From Siderastrea siderea (taxonomy: Eukaryota > Cnidaria > Anthozoa > Scleractinia > Rhizangiidae): 64,000 bases of DNA. The notes beneath the pieces are model-generated. The model ran no database searches and was not told where the DNA came from. It worked only from the letters and a program-made list of their open reading frames with translations. The position numbers and the translations under genes were made by a program. Of this stretch, positions 63,751 to 64,000 are shown piece after piece (position 1 is the first letter of the stretch; every line of letters begins with the position of its first letter). The stretch covers positions 13,257,953 to 13,321,952 of the forward strand of contig OZ034978.1 of assembly GCA_964030785.1 (NCBI GenBank), given 5' to 3'.

Positions 63751-64000
63751 GACTAGCCATGACCAAGAGAAACAAAGCAATTCAGTGCGAGCAAATATGG
63801 TGGCTTATAATAGCATACACTTGATCATTGAGGATTACACGCGAGTGACGCGACCTCGTATTTCCCGCTAATCTGGCTAATTCGTTTCAATGATCAGAAG
63901 ACAAAAATACCAGCTCTCCAAAGGTCTGATGAATTTTCTTTTGGGTTCGAAATCATCTATCCTCGTGATATGCCAAGGACAGAAACTGTGGCAAAGCTCA
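63751..64000. other. Host sequence at window end, nothing recognised
   Basis: No coding or repeat signal supported. Confidence 0.3.

Overview
The window looks like nuclear DNA of an animal, most likely an anthozoan cnidarian (a stony coral is a plausible guess). This rests on short exons with GT/AG junctions and several-kb introns, a dense population of palindromic MITE-like repeats, a decayed L1/Tx1-type LINE, LINE 3' ends with the ATTATT tail seen in cnidarian genomes, and a large Polinton/Maverick. The species call is inference; no marker gene settles it.

1-28.7 kb (host genes). Two paralogous host genes lie in tandem on the minus strand. Each can be assembled from five coding exons with matching phases (0, 0, 1, 0), giving predicted four-pass membrane proteins of 205 and 257 aa with a proline-rich cytoplasmic tail ending in PPPEY. 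Their introns hold minisatellites, at least six palindromic MITE-like elements and, in the last intron of the second gene, a LINE with ORF1, endonuclease, reverse transcriptase and zinc-knuckle remnants (16.4-21.7 kb) broken by stops and frameshifts.

28.7-38.7 kb (repeats). Two sizeable non-autonomous DNA elements with inverted ends sit here: 29747-34546, flanked by TTAA and containing nested LINE and MITE copies, and 34962-37557, flanked by a 7-bp duplication.

38768-60864 (Polinton/adintovirus-like provirus, 22,097 bp). Inverted repeats start with AG and are flanked by an exact 6-bp duplication GTTGTG. All hallmark genes are open: protein-primed-type DNA polymerase B, chromodomain integrase, FtsK/HerA-type packaging ATPase, adenain-like cysteine protease, major capsid protein, two tandem paralogs of a candidate penton/minor capsid protein, a parvovirus-VP1-like phospholipase A2 protein, a two-TM protein, a Gly/Arg-rich protein and at least six small Arg-rich virion-core-like proteins. 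It also carries a GRF zinc-finger protein, a SLOG-fold (YspA/DprA-like) protein on the opposite strand, a modular acidic/basic protein opposite polB, and a pol III-type tRNA-like gene between the ATPase and protease genes. Most capsid-block genes run leftward as a packed array, several with their own TATA box; polB, the regulatory-looking genes and the SLOG gene sit around divergent promoters. The right end contains an inverted, decayed copy of the left-end promoter and pieces of polB.

60.9-64 kb. Host repeats again: a Harbinger-like MITE with TAA flanks and a roughly 60-bp minisatellite.

Together the Polinton genes make a self-contained module: integrase and TIRs for insertion, polB for replication, ATPase plus capsid proteins plus protease for virion assembly, and PLA2 for membrane breach. 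No stop or frameshift is visible in any core gene, so this copy looks young.
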